From Aureimonas phyllosphaerae (GTDB lineage Bacteria > Pseudomonadota > Alphaproteobacteria > Rhizobiales > Rhizobiaceae), in the NCBI RefSeq assembly GCF_900113065.1, contig NZ_FOOA01000009.1, forward strand, positions 1 through 64,000: a DNA stretch of 64,000 nucleotides. The letters run 5' to 3'. Positions within the stretch are counted from its first letter, which is position 1. Each line of letters begins with the position of its first letter. This document shows positions 43,449 to 52,268 of this stretch, piece after piece. A program made the translations under genes and the position numbers. The notes under the pieces are model-generated. The model was given only the letters and a program-made list of their open reading frames with translations, was not told where the DNA came from and ran no database searches.

Positions 43449-44695
43449 AGGTCGTCGTCCTCGGAGCCGGCATCATCGGCGTCACCTCGGCCTGGTACCT
43501 GATGAAGGCAGGCCACGAGGTGATCGTGGTGGACCGGCAGGAGGGGCCGGCGCTGGAGACGAGCTACGCCAATGCCGGCGAGGTGTCGTTCGGCTACTGC
43601 AGCCCCTGGGCGGCTCCCGGCATCCCGCAAAAGGCCATCAAGTGGCTGATGATGGAGCACGCACCCCTCATCTTGCGCCCCAAGCTCGACCGCGCCATGC
43701 TGTCCTGGCTGACGAAGATGCTCGCCAACTGCACGGCCGGCGCCTATGCGCGCAACAAGAGCCGGATGCTGCGCCTGTCGGACTACAGCCGCGTGTCGCT
43801 CGCCGAGCTTCGCCGCGACACCAACATCGCCTACGACCAGCGCATGCAGGGGACGCTGCAGCTCTTCCGTAGCCAAGCCCAGCTCGACGCCTCGGCCAAG
43901 GACGTGAAGGCGCTTGCCGCCGACGGCATCCCCTACGAGGTGCTCGACCGCGAAGGCTGCATCCGCGCCGAGCCGGCGCTCGCCCACGCGCGCGACAAGA
44001 TCGTCGGCGGTCTCCAGACCCCGCAGGACGAGACGGGCGACTGCTTCAAGTTCGCGAATGCCCTTGCCGAGATCGTCGCCTCGCGCGGCGTCGATTTTCG
44101 CTGGGGCCGCACCGTGCGCCGTCTCCTCGTCGAGGGCGGCCGGGCGGTCGGCGTCGCGACGGATGCCGGCGACATCCGGGCCGACGCCGTGGTGGTGGCG
44201 ATGGGGTCCTATTCGCCGGTCCTAGTGCGCCCGCTCGGGATCAAGCTGCCGGTCTATCCGGTGAAGGGCTATTCGCTCACCATCCCGATCGTCGACGAGA
44301 CGCGCGCGCCCGAATCGACCGTGATGGACGAGACCTACAAGATCGCGATCACGCGGCTCGGGACCCGCATCCGCGTCGGCGGCATGGCCGAGATCTCCGG
44401 CTTCACCAACGACCGATCCGAGCGCCGGCGCCGCACGCTGGAACATTCGGTCACAGACCTCTTTCCCGGCGGCGACATCGCCCGCGCAGACTTCTGGTCG
44501 GGCCTCCGGCCGATGACGCCGGACGGCACCCCGGTGATCGGGCCGACGAAGGTGAAGGGGCTCTTCCTCAACACCGGCCACGGCACGCTCGGCTGGACCA
44601 TGAGTTCCGGCTCGGGCCGGCTTCTCGCCGACCTCGTGTCGGGCGCCACGCCCGACATCGACGCGCGCGACCTGTCCGTCGCGCGCTACGGTTGA
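43445..44695 (+). CDS. dadA: D-amino acid dehydrogenase
   Basis: A 416-residue FAD-dependent dehydrogenase that oxidises D-alanine to pyruvate and ammonia, passing electrons to the respiratory chain at the inner membrane. The dinucleotide-binding motif [20 protein letters not shown] is at the N-terminus. The family block [20 protein letters not shown] and the C-terminal [20 protein letters not shown] are clear. Its ATG overlaps the alr stop by four bases. Together with alr and the divergent Lrp gene this is a complete alanine-catabolic unit. Confidence 0.96.
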   Translation: MKVVVLGAGIIGVTSAWYLMKAGHEVIVVDRQEGPALETSYANAGEVSFGYCSPWAAPGIPQKAIKWLMMEHAPLILRPKLDRAMLSWLTKMLANCTAGAYARNKSRMLRLSDYSRVSLAELRRDTNIAYDQRMQGTLQLFRSQAQLDASAKDVKALAADGIPYEVLDREGCIRAEPALAHARDKIVGGLQTPQDETGDCFKFANALAEIVASRGVDFRWGRTVRRLLVEGGRAVGVATDAGDIRADAVVVAMGSYSPVLVRPLGIKLPVYPVKGYSLTIPIVDETRAPESTVMDETYKIAITRLGTRIRVGGMAEISGFTNDRSERRRRTLEHSVTDLFPGGDIARADFWSGLRPMTPDGTPVIGPTKVKGLFLNTGHGTLGWTMSSGSGRLLADLVSGATPDIDARDLSVARYG

Positions 44696-44702
44696 CGGGC
44701 GC

Positions 44703-45014
44703 TCAGATCCGGCCGACCGGCTTCTCCTCCTCGGTGCGGATGTCGCCGTAGCGCTCGGGATGCCGGTCGAAGAGGGCGCGCACATAGGAGCAGGCCGGCA
44801 CGACGGTCTTGCCCTCGCTTCGTGCGAAGGCGACCGCATGGTCGACGAGCTTCTCCGCGATGCCCTGGCCGCGCAGGCGCTCGGGCACGTAGGTGTGGTC
44901 GAAGATCAGCGAGTTCTGGATGCCGGCCGGCGCATAGGTCAGTTCGGCCCGGTCGTCGCCCTCGCCGTAGGCGAAGACGCCGGTGCGGCCCTGGTCCTCG
45001 TGAACGATCTGCAT
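44703..45014 (-). CDS. GNAT-like N-acetyltransferase (YjdJ type)
   Basis: A 103-residue protein of the small GNAT-like group. The acetyl-CoA-binding loop is [40 protein letters not shown] and [19 protein letters not shown] complete the fold. Members of this short family keep the P-loop-like segment but lack the full GNAT fold; small-molecule or tail acetylation is likely and the substrate is unknown. It converges on dadA with a gap of seven bases and is divergent from ftsK. Confidence 0.85.
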   Translation of the reverse strand: MQIVHEDQGRTGVFAYGEGDDRAELTYAPAGIQNSLIFDHTYVPERLRGQGIAEKLVDHAVAFARSEGKTVVPACSYVRALFDRHPERYGDIRTEEEKPVGRI

Positions 45015-45122
45015 GGGGCGTGATTCCTCGTGTTGCGGTTCCCTTCGCGCCTAGACGCCCCTCCGCCCGGCCCGTTCCATCAAACCAATGCGAGCGTGAC
45101 GGTGCGTTCGGGCTCCGCAGGG

Positions 45123-45138
45123 TTAAACGACCCTTAAC
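45123..45138 (+). promoter_or_regulatory. CtrA-type box upstream of ftsK
   Basis: TTAA at 45123-45126, seven bases, then TTAAC at 45134-45138: a perfect TTAA-N7-TTAAC, the binding sequence of the cell-cycle regulator CtrA in alphaproteobacteria. It lies in the ftsK/GNAT divergent region, 112 bases before the ftsK start. Confidence 0.7.
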
Positions 45139-45250
45139 CCCGTTTGTTTACCTTGACCGCAAAGAGCCGGAGCCCGCGGGGGCGCGCCGTCGAAGGACGC
45201 GTGCGCCCCCGCGGCGCCGTCCGGGCAGGCAGCAGGCGAAGGGCAGCGAC

Positions 45251-48200
45251 ATGGCATCGATCGAGGCGCGGGACGAGGGGACGGGATCGATGGCACGACC
45301 GGCACGCTTGGGCCTCGGGGTCGGTCTGGTCGGCCTGGCGCTGTGGCTGGCGACCGCCTTCGCCACCTGGGCGGTGGACGACCCGTCGCTCAGCTATTCC
45401 AACGACAATTCGGTCCGCAACATGGCGGGCGCGGGCGGCGCGGTGGTCGCCGACCTCGCCATGCAGGTCTTCGGCCTCGGTGCCGTGCTCGTTCCACTGG
45501 TGCTGGCGATCCGCGGCATCCTGTGCCTCATCGGCCGTCGCGCGGGCCGCGCCGGCCAGCGCGCCTGGGTGGCGCTCGGCGGCCTCGCGCTCGCCAGCGC
45601 CGCGCTCGGCTCGCTCGAGGCGCCGGCCGGCTGGCCGCTGCCGATCGGTCTCGGCGGCATCGTCGGCGATCTTCTCCTGAAAATCCCGGCGCTCGCGACC
45701 GGCGCCTATCCGACGGGCGCCTGGAGCTTTGCCGCCGCGGCCCTCTTCGCCGCCCCGGCGCTCTGGTGCATCCTCCACGGCGCCGGCCTCGTCGGCGCGC
45801 CGGACGAGCCGGTCGCGCTGAGCGCCCGTCGCGCCTCGAAGATCGAGGAGGACGACGGCGAGGGCCGCCTCGCCCTTCTCGCCGGGGTTGCCAGCCACTG
45901 GGCCTACCGCATGCGCTCGGCCGCTGCGCGCGTGACGCAGTCGGTGCCGGTGCTCGGCCGCCGCGAGGATCCGTTCTCGCACCGCGACTGGGACGCCGAC
46001 GCGCCCCTGATGCCGCCGGCCCCGCCCGCCCGCTTCCGCGACGGGGCGGCTGCGCCCGCCGCCCGCCGCGAGGTGCGCGTCGTGGTGCCGCCGGAGTTCC
46101 GCGAGCCCACCTTCGACGAGCCGGTGGCCGACCACGACGAGCGCGCCTGGGCCGAGGTACCCTATGCGCCCGAGTCCGCCATGCCGGCGAGCCCTCGCGC
46201 GCCGGCCGCTGCGGCCCCCGAGATTGAGCCCGCCGCGCCCACCCGCCGCACGGTCGACACGAGCCGCGCCACTGTGCGCCACGGCCGCTCGGACTGGAAC
46301 GGCTCCTACAAGATGGCGCAGCGCCAGGCCGCGATCGAGGCGGCGGCCGCCGCGGGCCGCGCCGAGCCGACCTTCGCCGCGGACGAGGCGGGCGACGAGG
46401 ACCTCTTCGAGACCGGCGCGCCGGAGGATCGCGGCGTCGTCGGCTACGACGACATCCACCGCCACGACGCGTCGGCCTTCGGCCATGACGACGAGCTGCC
46501 GTTCGAGACGCACGAGGACCATGCGCCCTATCTCGGCGACGACGGTCGCCTGTCCCTGGAAGAGCGGATCGCGATGGAAGAGGACGAGGCACGCCTCGAG
46601 GCGCCCGAGCGCGCCTCGGCGCCGGAAGAGGGCGGCGGCTGGCGCGACTTCATCGCCAACAACATCGTCGCCTTCCCCGGTCTGAAGCGCGCCCCGAAGC
46701 CCGAGGCCGAGCTGCCCCGCGCCGCGCCCGTCGAGCCGCGCATGGCCCCGGCCGCCCCGGCGCCCGCCGCGCCGGCCCCGCGCGGGTCGATGTTCGAGCG
46801 CCCGGCGCGCGTCGTGCCGCAGGCGGCAGCCGATGCCGTCTCGCGCCAGTCCTCGCGCGCCCGCCTTGCCGAACTCGGCAACCCGGCCCTCAACGCCGAG
46901 TTCGAGCTGCCGCCAATCGAGCTCCTGTCGCCGCCGAAGCCGAGAAACCGCGACAACACGCTGACGCCCGAGATCCTGCAGGAGAACGCGCGCCTTCTCG
47001 AGGGCGTCCTCGACGACTTCGGCGTCAAGGGCGAGATCATCGAGGTGCGCCCCGGTCCCGTCGTCACGCTCTACGAGCTCGAGCCCGCGCCCGGCATCAA
47101 GTCGAGCCGCGTCATCGGCCTCGCCGACGACATCGCCCGCTCGATGTCGGCGATCGCCGCCCGCGTCGCGGTCATTCCCGGCAAGAACGCGATCGGCATC
47201 GAGCTGCCCAACGCCAAGCGCGAGACCGTCTACTTCCGCGAGATGATCCAGTCGGAGACGTTCGCGGGCGCCAAGGCGAAGCTCGCTCTGGCGCTCGGCA
47301 AGACGATCGGCGGCGAGGCGGTGATCGCCGATCTCGCCAAGATGCCGCATCTTCTCGTCGCCGGCACCACGGGCTCGGGCAAGTCGGTCTCGATCAACAC
47401 GATGATCCTGTCGCTCCTCTACCGGATGAGCCCGGCCGAGTGCCGCATGATCATGATCGACCCGAAGATGCTGGAACTGTCGATCTACGACGGCATCCCG
47501 CACCTCCTCGCGCCTGTCGTCACCGACCCGAAGAAGGCGGTCGTCGCGCTGAAGTGGACGGTCAAGGAGATGGAGGACCGCTACCGCAAGATGTCGAAGG
47601 TCGGCGTTCGCAACATCGACGGCTTCAACACGCGGGTGTCCTCGGCAATCGAGCGCGGCGAGACCATGTCGCGCACCGTGCAGACGGGCTTCGACCGCGA
47701 GACCGGGGAGCCGATCTTCGAGTCGGAGGAGTTCGACCTCCAGCCGCTGCCCTACATCGTCGTCATCATCGACGAGATGGCCGACCTGATGATGGTCGCC
47801 GGTAAGGACATCGAAGGCACCGTCCAGCGCCTCGCGCAGATGGCGCGCGCCGCCGGCATCCACGTCATCATGGCGACGCAGCGCCCCTCGGTCGACGTCA
47901 TCACCGGCACGATCAAGGCGAACTTCCCGACCCGCATCTCCTTCCAGGTGACGTCGAAGATCGACTCGCGCACCATCCTCCAGGAGCAAGGCGCCGAGCA
48001 GCTGCTCGGCATGGGCGACATGCTGTTCATGGCCGGCGGCGGGCGCATCCAGCGCGTCCACGGCCCCTTCGTCGACGACGCCGAGGTCGAGGAGGTGGTC
48101 AAGCACCTGAAAGCGCAAGGCACGCCCGAATATCTCGATGCGATCCTCGAGGAAGAGGACGAGGACGGCACGGCGGCGGGCGGTTCAAGCGGCGGCTCGG

Positions 48201-48412
48201 TGGGCGGCGAAGAGTCGGCCGATCTCTACGACCAGGCGGTGGCCGTGGTCCTGCGCGACGGCAAGGCGTCCACCTCCTACGTCCAGCGCCGCCTGCAGAT
48301 CGGCTACAACCGCGCCGCCTCGATCATCGAGCGGATGGAGCGCGAGGGCATCGTCGGCCCCGCCAACCACGCCGGCAAGCGAGAGATCCTGGTGCCGACG
48401 GACAATGCGTGA
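45251..48412 (+). CDS. ftsK: DNA translocase FtsK
   Basis: A 1053-residue septal DNA pump that clears and aligns chromosome ends and activates dif recombination at division. An N-terminal membrane region (about residues 15-200, four or so spans) is followed by a long Ala/Pro/Glu-rich linker (200-520). The alpha/beta motor comes next with Walker A ([18 protein letters not shown]), [20 protein letters not shown] and Walker B ([17 protein letters not shown]). The C-terminal gamma winged helix (about 985-1050) has [19 protein letters not shown] and [15 protein letters not shown]. The start at 45251 is preferred; a Met 13 codons later is possible. A CtrA box upstream suggests cell-cycle timing. 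The stop overlaps the next gene's ATG by eight bases. Confidence 0.95.
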   Translation: MASIEARDEGTGSMARPARLGLGVGLVGLALWLATAFATWAVDDPSLSYSNDNSVRNMAGAGGAVVADLAMQVFGLGAVLVPLVLAIRGILCLIGRRAGRAGQRAWVALGGLALASAALGSLEAPAGWPLPIGLGGIVGDLLLKIPALATGAYPTGAWSFAAAALFAAPALWCILHGAGLVGAPDEPVALSARRASKIEEDDGEGRLALLAGVASHWAYRMRSAAARVTQSVPVLGRREDPFSHRDWDADAPLMPPAPPARFRDGAAAPAARREVRVVVPPEFREPTFDEPVADHDERAWAEVPYAPESAMPASPRAPAAAAPEIEPAAPTRRTVDTSRATVRHGRSDWNGSYKMAQRQAAIEAAAAAGRAEPTFAADEAGDEDLFETGAPEDRGVVGYDDIHRHDASAFGHDDELPFETHEDHAPYLGDDGRLSLEERIAMEEDEARLEAPERASAPEEGGGWRDFIANNIVAFPGLKRAPKPEAELPRAAPVEPRMAPAAPAPAAPAPRGSMFERPARVVPQAAADAVSRQSSRARLAELGNPALNAEFELPPIELLSPPKPRNRDNTLTPEILQENARLLEGVLDDFGVKGEIIEVRPGPVVTLYELEPAPGIKSSRVIGLADDIARSMSAIAARVAVIPGKNAIGIELPNAKRETVYFREMIQSETFAGAKAKLALALGKTIGGEAVIADLAKMPHLLVAGTTGSGKSVSINTMILSLLYRMSPAECRMIMIDPKMLELSIYDGIPHLLAPVVTDPKKAVVALKWTVKEMEDRYRKMSKVGVRNIDGFNTRVSSAIERGETMSRTVQTGFDRETGEPIFESEEFDLQPLPYIVVIIDEMADLMMVAGKDIEGTVQRLAQMARAAGIHVIMATQRPSVDVITGTIKANFPTRISFQVTSKIDSRTILQEQGAEQLLGMGDMLFMAGGGRIQRVHGPFVDDAEVEEVVKHLKAQGTPEYLDAILEEEDEDGTAAGGSSGGSVGGEESADLYDQAVAVVLRDGKASTSYVQRRLQIGYNRAASIIERMEREGIVGPANHAGKREILVPTDNA

Positions 48413-49043
48413 CGAGCCGGAGGAAGAAGTCCTCTTCCACCGGCCTTACATCTCGCCGTCCGCATGGCGCTTGTTCCAACGGGCGACGACGAGCAGACAT
48501 GAGCGGCATCGTTTCCGCATCATGCCGAGGACGCTGCGCTCCGTTCCCGCTCTCGAGCGCGGTCTGAGGCTTCGCGTGGCTGCGGTGCCCTTCGCCCTTT
48601 GGGGCATCGCTGTGCTTGCCTCGTTGCGTCTGTCACCCGAAATGAGGCAACTCTCGCTCACGTTGGCGGCCTACTATCTCGCTCCCATGATGCTTCACGG
48701 GATCTGGACCGTCGCATTCCGCAGGCGCCCGCTGAAGGTTTCAAGGTATCCGTGGACTTTTGGAATCGACGGTCTTGTTCTCGCGTGCAAAACCGCACTC
48801 ATCGCGTTCGCTGCCAGTCCCTTCATACTTTCTCTTTGCAACCATCTCTTTGGAGAGGGGCGGGAGCCGAGCCGATCCATATTGGGCGTCTCGGCATTCG
48901 ATATCACCTTTCTCATGTTTCTGAGCGTCGCGCCCATGACGATCGGTGCCGGGGTCGGATCTTGGGTTCTTTACAACATCATCGGAACCGGGCACCGCCG
49001 ACGGCTTTACGAAGCTCTGACGCAGGCGCGCGCCGCACGCTAA
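48405..49043 (+). CDS. Membrane protein of unknown function downstream of ftsK
   Basis: Up to 212 residues. Four hydrophobic segments are visible ([77 protein letters not shown]), ending in a basic tail. Start choice is uncertain: ATG 48405 overlaps the ftsK stop, while the ATG at 48522 begins just before the hydrophobic part. From about 48590 to the end the DNA is clearly less GC-rich than its neighbours, with codons uncommon in the rest of the window. That may indicate acquisition or relaxed selection. No family is recognised and lolA follows. Confidence 0.6.
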   Translation: MRDEPEEEVLFHRPYISPSAWRLFQRATTSRHERHRFRIMPRTLRSVPALERGLRLRVAAVPFALWGIAVLASLRLSPEMRQLSLTLAAYYLAPMMLHGIWTVAFRRRPLKVSRYPWTFGIDGLVLACKTALIAFAASPFILSLCNHLFGEGREPSRSILGVSAFDITFLMFLSVAPMTIGAGVGSWVLYNIIGTGHRRRLYEALTQARAAR

Positions 49044-49209
49044 TTTCTCGCCAACTTCTTGCCGGCTGACAGCACCGGAATAGCTTGGCAGGATGAACCA
49101 GAGTTCATTTGAGCCGCCGCATTGGAGCCGATCTGAGGCTGTATCGACGGGTCGATCCCGGTGCCGTTCCTCTTCGGCCCGCCCCACGCTTCGAGGACTT
49201 GTACGACCC

Positions 49210-49848
49210 ATGACCGCTCAACGTGGACGCATCGCTGGCGCCGTTCTCACGCTCGCCCTCCTCGCCGGCGCCTCGCTGTCCGGACACACGCTCGCCCACG
49301 CCCAGACCGCGACCGCCGCCGCGCAGCGCGTGGCCGACCATTTTTCCGGCGTGAAGTCGATGAAAGGCAACTTCGTCCAGTTCGACGCGGCCGGAAACCA
49401 GACCGAGGGCACGTTCTTCATGGAGCGGCCGGGCAAGATCCGCTTCGACTATTCCGGCTCGCCGGTGCGCGTCATCGCCGACGGCAGCCAGGTCGCGGTC
49501 AACAACCGCAAGCTCAACACCTGGGACCTCTACCCCCTGTCGAAGACGCCGCTGAAGCTGCTCCTCGACCAGCGGATCGACCTCTCGGCCGCCAATATCC
49601 AGAGCGTCAAGGAGGGGCCGGACCTCACCACGATCGTGATGGGCGACAAGTCGATCTTCGGCAATTCGCGCATCACCATGATGTTCGATCCCTCGACCAT
49701 GGACCTGCGCCAGTGGACGATCCGCGACGCGCAGGGCAAGGACACGACCGTCATGGTCTACAACGTCGTCGAGGGTGGCGCGGTGGACGACAAGCTGTTC
49801 AACATCCCCTACGCCAACATCCGCGGCGGCATGACCGGCAACCGCTGA
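49210..49848 (+). CDS. lolA: LolA-like outer-membrane lipoprotein carrier protein
   Basis: A 212-residue periplasmic protein. The signal peptide is MTAQRGRIAGAVLTLALLAG, with cleavage near AHAQ. The LolA-type half-barrel follows with SMKGNFVQFDAAGNQTEGTF, MERPGKIRFDYSGSPVRVIA, NTWDLYPLSKTPLKLLL and MMFDPSTMDLRQWTIRDAQG. LolA takes lipoproteins released by LolCDE across the periplasm to the outer membrane. Position after ftsK is conserved in many bacteria. The frame is open 39 codons upstream but the signal peptide fixes the start at 49210. No canonical LolB partner is visible nearby. Confidence 0.9.
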   Translation: MTAQRGRIAGAVLTLALLAGASLSGHTLAHAQTATAAAQRVADHFSGVKSMKGNFVQFDAAGNQTEGTFFMERPGKIRFDYSGSPVRVIADGSQVAVNNRKLNTWDLYPLSKTPLKLLLDQRIDLSAANIQSVKEGPDLTTIVMGDKSIFGNSRITMMFDPSTMDLRQWTIRDAQGKDTTVMVYNVVEGGAVDDKLFNIPYANIRGGMTGNR

Positions 49849-49850
49849 CG

Positions 49851-49875
49851 GGAACAGGCGCGGCGGGCCGGGGTT
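49851..49875 (+). promoter_or_regulatory. Sigma-EcfG-like promoter upstream of the small lipoprotein
   Basis: GGAAC at 49851-49855, 16 bases, then GGTT. The GTT core of the -10 is kept but the weakly conserved first C is G. It ends 50 bases before the start codon at 49926. Confidence 0.35.
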
Positions 49876-49925
49876 GAGCCTCCGTCCCGCGGCCTCCGTC
49901 GCGCCGCCACCCGGAACACCTGCCC

Positions 49926-50186
49926 ATGCGCCCGATCCTGGCCCTTGCCGCCCTCGGCCTTCTCGCTCTCTCCGGCTGCACCACGGTGACGCCGGCCGAA
50001 CGGCGCGCCGCGGACGAAGCCCGCTGCCGCGACTACGGGTTCCGACCGCGCACCGACGCCTTCGCCGCCTGCCTGCAGCGCATCGATCTCGACCGCAGCG
50101 AAGCCCGCCGGGCACGCCTCTACGGCGGTCCGGGGTGGAACGGCGGCATCGGCGTCGGGGTCGGCTACGGCCGGATCGGCTGGTAG
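49926..50186 (+). CDS. Small lipoprotein of unknown function
   Basis: An 86-residue protein with a textbook lipoprotein signal (MRPILALAALGLLALSGC, lipobox LSGC, acylated Cys18). The mature part is charged (PAERRAADEARCRDYGF) and ends in a Gly-rich stretch (GGPGWNGGIGVGVGYGRIGW). Two further Cys residues (in ARCRDY and AACLQR) could form a disulfide. The residue after Cys is Thr, so outer-membrane sorting is expected. It follows lolA by 77 bases, with a sigma-EcfG-like sequence between. Function unknown; similar short Gly-tailed lipoproteins occur in Hyphomicrobiales. Confidence 0.8.
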   Translation: MRPILALAALGLLALSGCTTVTPAERRAADEARCRDYGFRPRTDAFAACLQRIDLDRSEARRARLYGGPGWNGGIGVGVGYGRIGW

Positions 50187-50193
50187 GGGCGGC

Positions 50194-51072
50194 TCACCGG
50201 AAGAAGGCGAGCATCGCCGTCAGCGTCTCCTCCGGCGCCTCCTCCACCAGGAAGTGACCGCTGTCGATCGCCTGTCCCGACACGTCGTCGGCGTAGCGCG
50301 TCCAGACTTCGATGGGATCGCCGTGCCTCGCCGGCGTGCCCTTGGCGCCCCACAGCGCCAGCAGCGGGCAGGCGATGCGCCGGCCGGCCGCCCGATCCTC
50401 CTCGTCGTGGCGCCGGTCGATCGTGGCGCCGGCACGGTAGTCCTCGCAGACGCCGTGGATCGTGTCGACGCGCGAGAAGGACCGGCGATATTCGGCGAGC
50501 GCCTGCGGCGCGAAGGGTGCGGTGGACTGGTTGGCCGTCCAGCTCGCCAGCGTATGATCGACGTAGAAGACCGGATCGGAGCCGATCAGGCGCTCCGGCA
50601 TCGGGTTCGGCTGGGCGAGGAACTGCCAGTGGTAGGAGGAGAGGGCGCCAGCCGCGTCCATCCGCTCCCACATCTCCACCGTCGGGATGATGTCGAGGAG
50701 CGCCAGCCGCTCGACGGCGTCCGGATGGTCGAAGGCCAGCCGATAGGCGACGCGCCCGCCGCGGTCGTGGCCGGCGAGGCGGAAGCGCTCGAACCCGAGC
50801 GCCGCCATGACGCGCACCATGTCGGCCGCCATCACGCGCTTGGCGTAACCCTCGCCACCCTTCGATTCCGGCGCCGACGACTGGCCGTAGCCGCGAAGGT
50901 CCGGCACGACGACGCGGAAGCGCTCGGCCAGGCGTGGGGCGACGCCCGCCCACATCGCGCCGGTCTGCGGATAGCCGTGGAGAAGGAGGAGGGGAGGGCC
51001 CTCGCCCGCGATGCGGCAGAAGATCTCGGCGCCGTCGCCCTCGATCCTGCGCGTCTCGAAGCCTTCGAACAT
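50194..51072 (-). CDS. Fluoroacetate/haloacetate dehalogenase-like alpha/beta hydrolase
   Basis: A 292-residue alpha/beta hydrolase. Every active-site residue of the characterised Rhodopseudomonas fluoroacetate dehalogenase (from memory: D110, R111, R114, D134, H155, W156, Y219, H280) has a counterpart at a constant offset of seven: Asp103 nucleophile, Arg104 and Arg107 (GHDRGGRVAYR), Asp127 (ALLDIIP), His148-Trp149 (YHWQFLAQP), Tyr212 (CEDYRAG) and His273 (SGHFLVEEAP). The His/Trp/Tyr trio is the halide pocket that sets fluoride release apart. Close relatives include epoxide hydrolases, so activity needs testing. The Met at 51072 is chosen on homology. It is divergent from xthA. Confidence 0.82.
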   Translation of the reverse strand: MFEGFETRRIEGDGAEIFCRIAGEGPPLLLLHGYPQTGAMWAGVAPRLAERFRVVVPDLRGYGQSSAPESKGGEGYAKRVMAADMVRVMAALGFERFRLAGHDRGGRVAYRLAFDHPDAVERLALLDIIPTVEMWERMDAAGALSSYHWQFLAQPNPMPERLIGSDPVFYVDHTLASWTANQSTAPFAPQALAEYRRSFSRVDTIHGVCEDYRAGATIDRRHDEEDRAAGRRIACPLLALWGAKGTPARHGDPIEVWTRYADDVSGQAIDSGHFLVEEAPEETLTAMLAFFR

Positions 51073-51221
51073 GACCTGAACTCCCCGCCGCCCCATACGC
51101 GCCCGGCCACAACGCGGGGGCCGCCTTGTCGTTGCCTCCGGCGCGAGACGCCCGGGCGTTTCCTTCCGCGGCGGTGATGGACTAGACAGGCGCCGACGCC
51201 CCTGCCCATCGGACACGCCCC

Positions 51222-52025
51222 ATGCCCTTCACGCTCGCCACCTGGAACATCAACTCGGTGCGCCTGCGCCTGCCGATCGTGGAGGCGTTCCTCAAGGCCG
51301 AGGCGCCGGACGTTCTCTGCCTGCAGGAGACGAAGTGCCCGAACGAGCTCTTCCCCGAGGACGCGTTCCGTGCGCTCGGCTACGAGCACATCGCGCTCCA
51401 TGGGCAGAAGGGCTATCACGGGGTCGCCACGATCTCGCGCCTGCCCTTCGCCGACCTCGTGCGCCAGGACTTCTGCGCGATCGGCGACGCGCGGCACCTG
51501 TCGGTGCGCGTGGCGGCGGGCGAGCGGCAGATCCGCGTCCACAATCTCTACGTGCCGGCGGGCGGCGACGAGCCGGACCCGGAGATCAACCCGAAGTTCC
51601 GCCACAAGCTCGACTTCCTCGAGGAGATGCGCCTGATGCGCGCCGAGGCCGAGCCCGGCGTCTCGGCGATCCTCGTCGGCGACCTCAACATCGCGCCGTT
51701 CGAGGACGATGTCTGGTCGCACAAGCAGCTTCTGAAGATCGTTTCGCATACGCCGGTCGAGACCGAGGGCATGAAGCGCGTGATGGCGGAAGGCGGATGG
51801 ACCGATCTCGTGCGCCAGCACGTGCCCCTGCCGCAGAAGCTCTACACGTGGTGGAGCTACCGCGCCAAGGACTGGGACGGCGCCAACAAGGGGCGCCGGC
51901 TCGACCACATCTGGAGCTCGGCCGACCTCGGACCCCACCTTCGCGAAGCGCGGGTCCTGCGCGAGGCGCGCGGCTGGGACCGTCCGTCCGACCACGTACC
52001 GGTGATCGTCACGCTCGACCTCTGA
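51222..52025 (+). CDS. xthA: Exodeoxyribonuclease III
   Basis: A 267-residue EEP-fold enzyme with AP-endonuclease and 3'-5' exonuclease activity in base excision repair. Motifs are LATWNINSVRLRLP, VLCLQETKCPN (metal Glu), HNLYVPAGGDEPD, ILVGDLNIAPFEDDVW and the terminal RLDHIWSS and PSDHVPVIV with the catalytic Asp-His. Length is standard. The gene is monocistronic and divergent from the dehalogenase-like gene with 149 bases between. Confidence 0.95.
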   Translation: MPFTLATWNINSVRLRLPIVEAFLKAEAPDVLCLQETKCPNELFPEDAFRALGYEHIALHGQKGYHGVATISRLPFADLVRQDFCAIGDARHLSVRVAAGERQIRVHNLYVPAGGDEPDPEINPKFRHKLDFLEEMRLMRAEAEPGVSAILVGDLNIAPFEDDVWSHKQLLKIVSHTPVETEGMKRVMAEGGWTDLVRQHVPLPQKLYTWWSYRAKDWDGANKGRRLDHIWSSADLGPHLREARVLREARGWDRPSDHVPVIVTLDL

Positions 52026-52187
52026 ACAACGGGGGCGTGGATCCTGGAATCGTTCCGAAACCCGTGTCCGCGCTGCATCATTCACTCGGCAATACGACAT
52101 CGCCGCGGTCGTCGCCCCGCGGGTCGAAACCCGGAAATCCCAATGATCGGCTGCGATCGGGCCCTGAACAGGCCCAGCGACAAATAT

Positions 52188-52202
52188 TGACTCTTTCAGT
52201 CA
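52188..52202. promoter_or_regulatory. IRO motif (RirA-type iron box) upstream of the TonB receptor
   Basis: TGACT-CTTTC-AGTCA, a perfect dyad that fits TGA-N9-TCA, the iron-responsive motif of rhizobia. It lies 66 bases before the receptor start. The 243-base gap (52026-52268) holds no gene. Confidence 0.6.
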
Positions 52203-52268
52203 TGTTTTCGTAGCGAGGATGGATCGGCGGGCGCGAGGGGCGCCGGCCCCTGCTTCCCGTGTGCGTCC

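Noticed and set aside
45134-48118. 994-codon minus-strand frame opposite ftsK
   Set aside because: A shadow frame: no domains, Arg/Asp/His-rich, and ftsK on the other strand is unambiguous.
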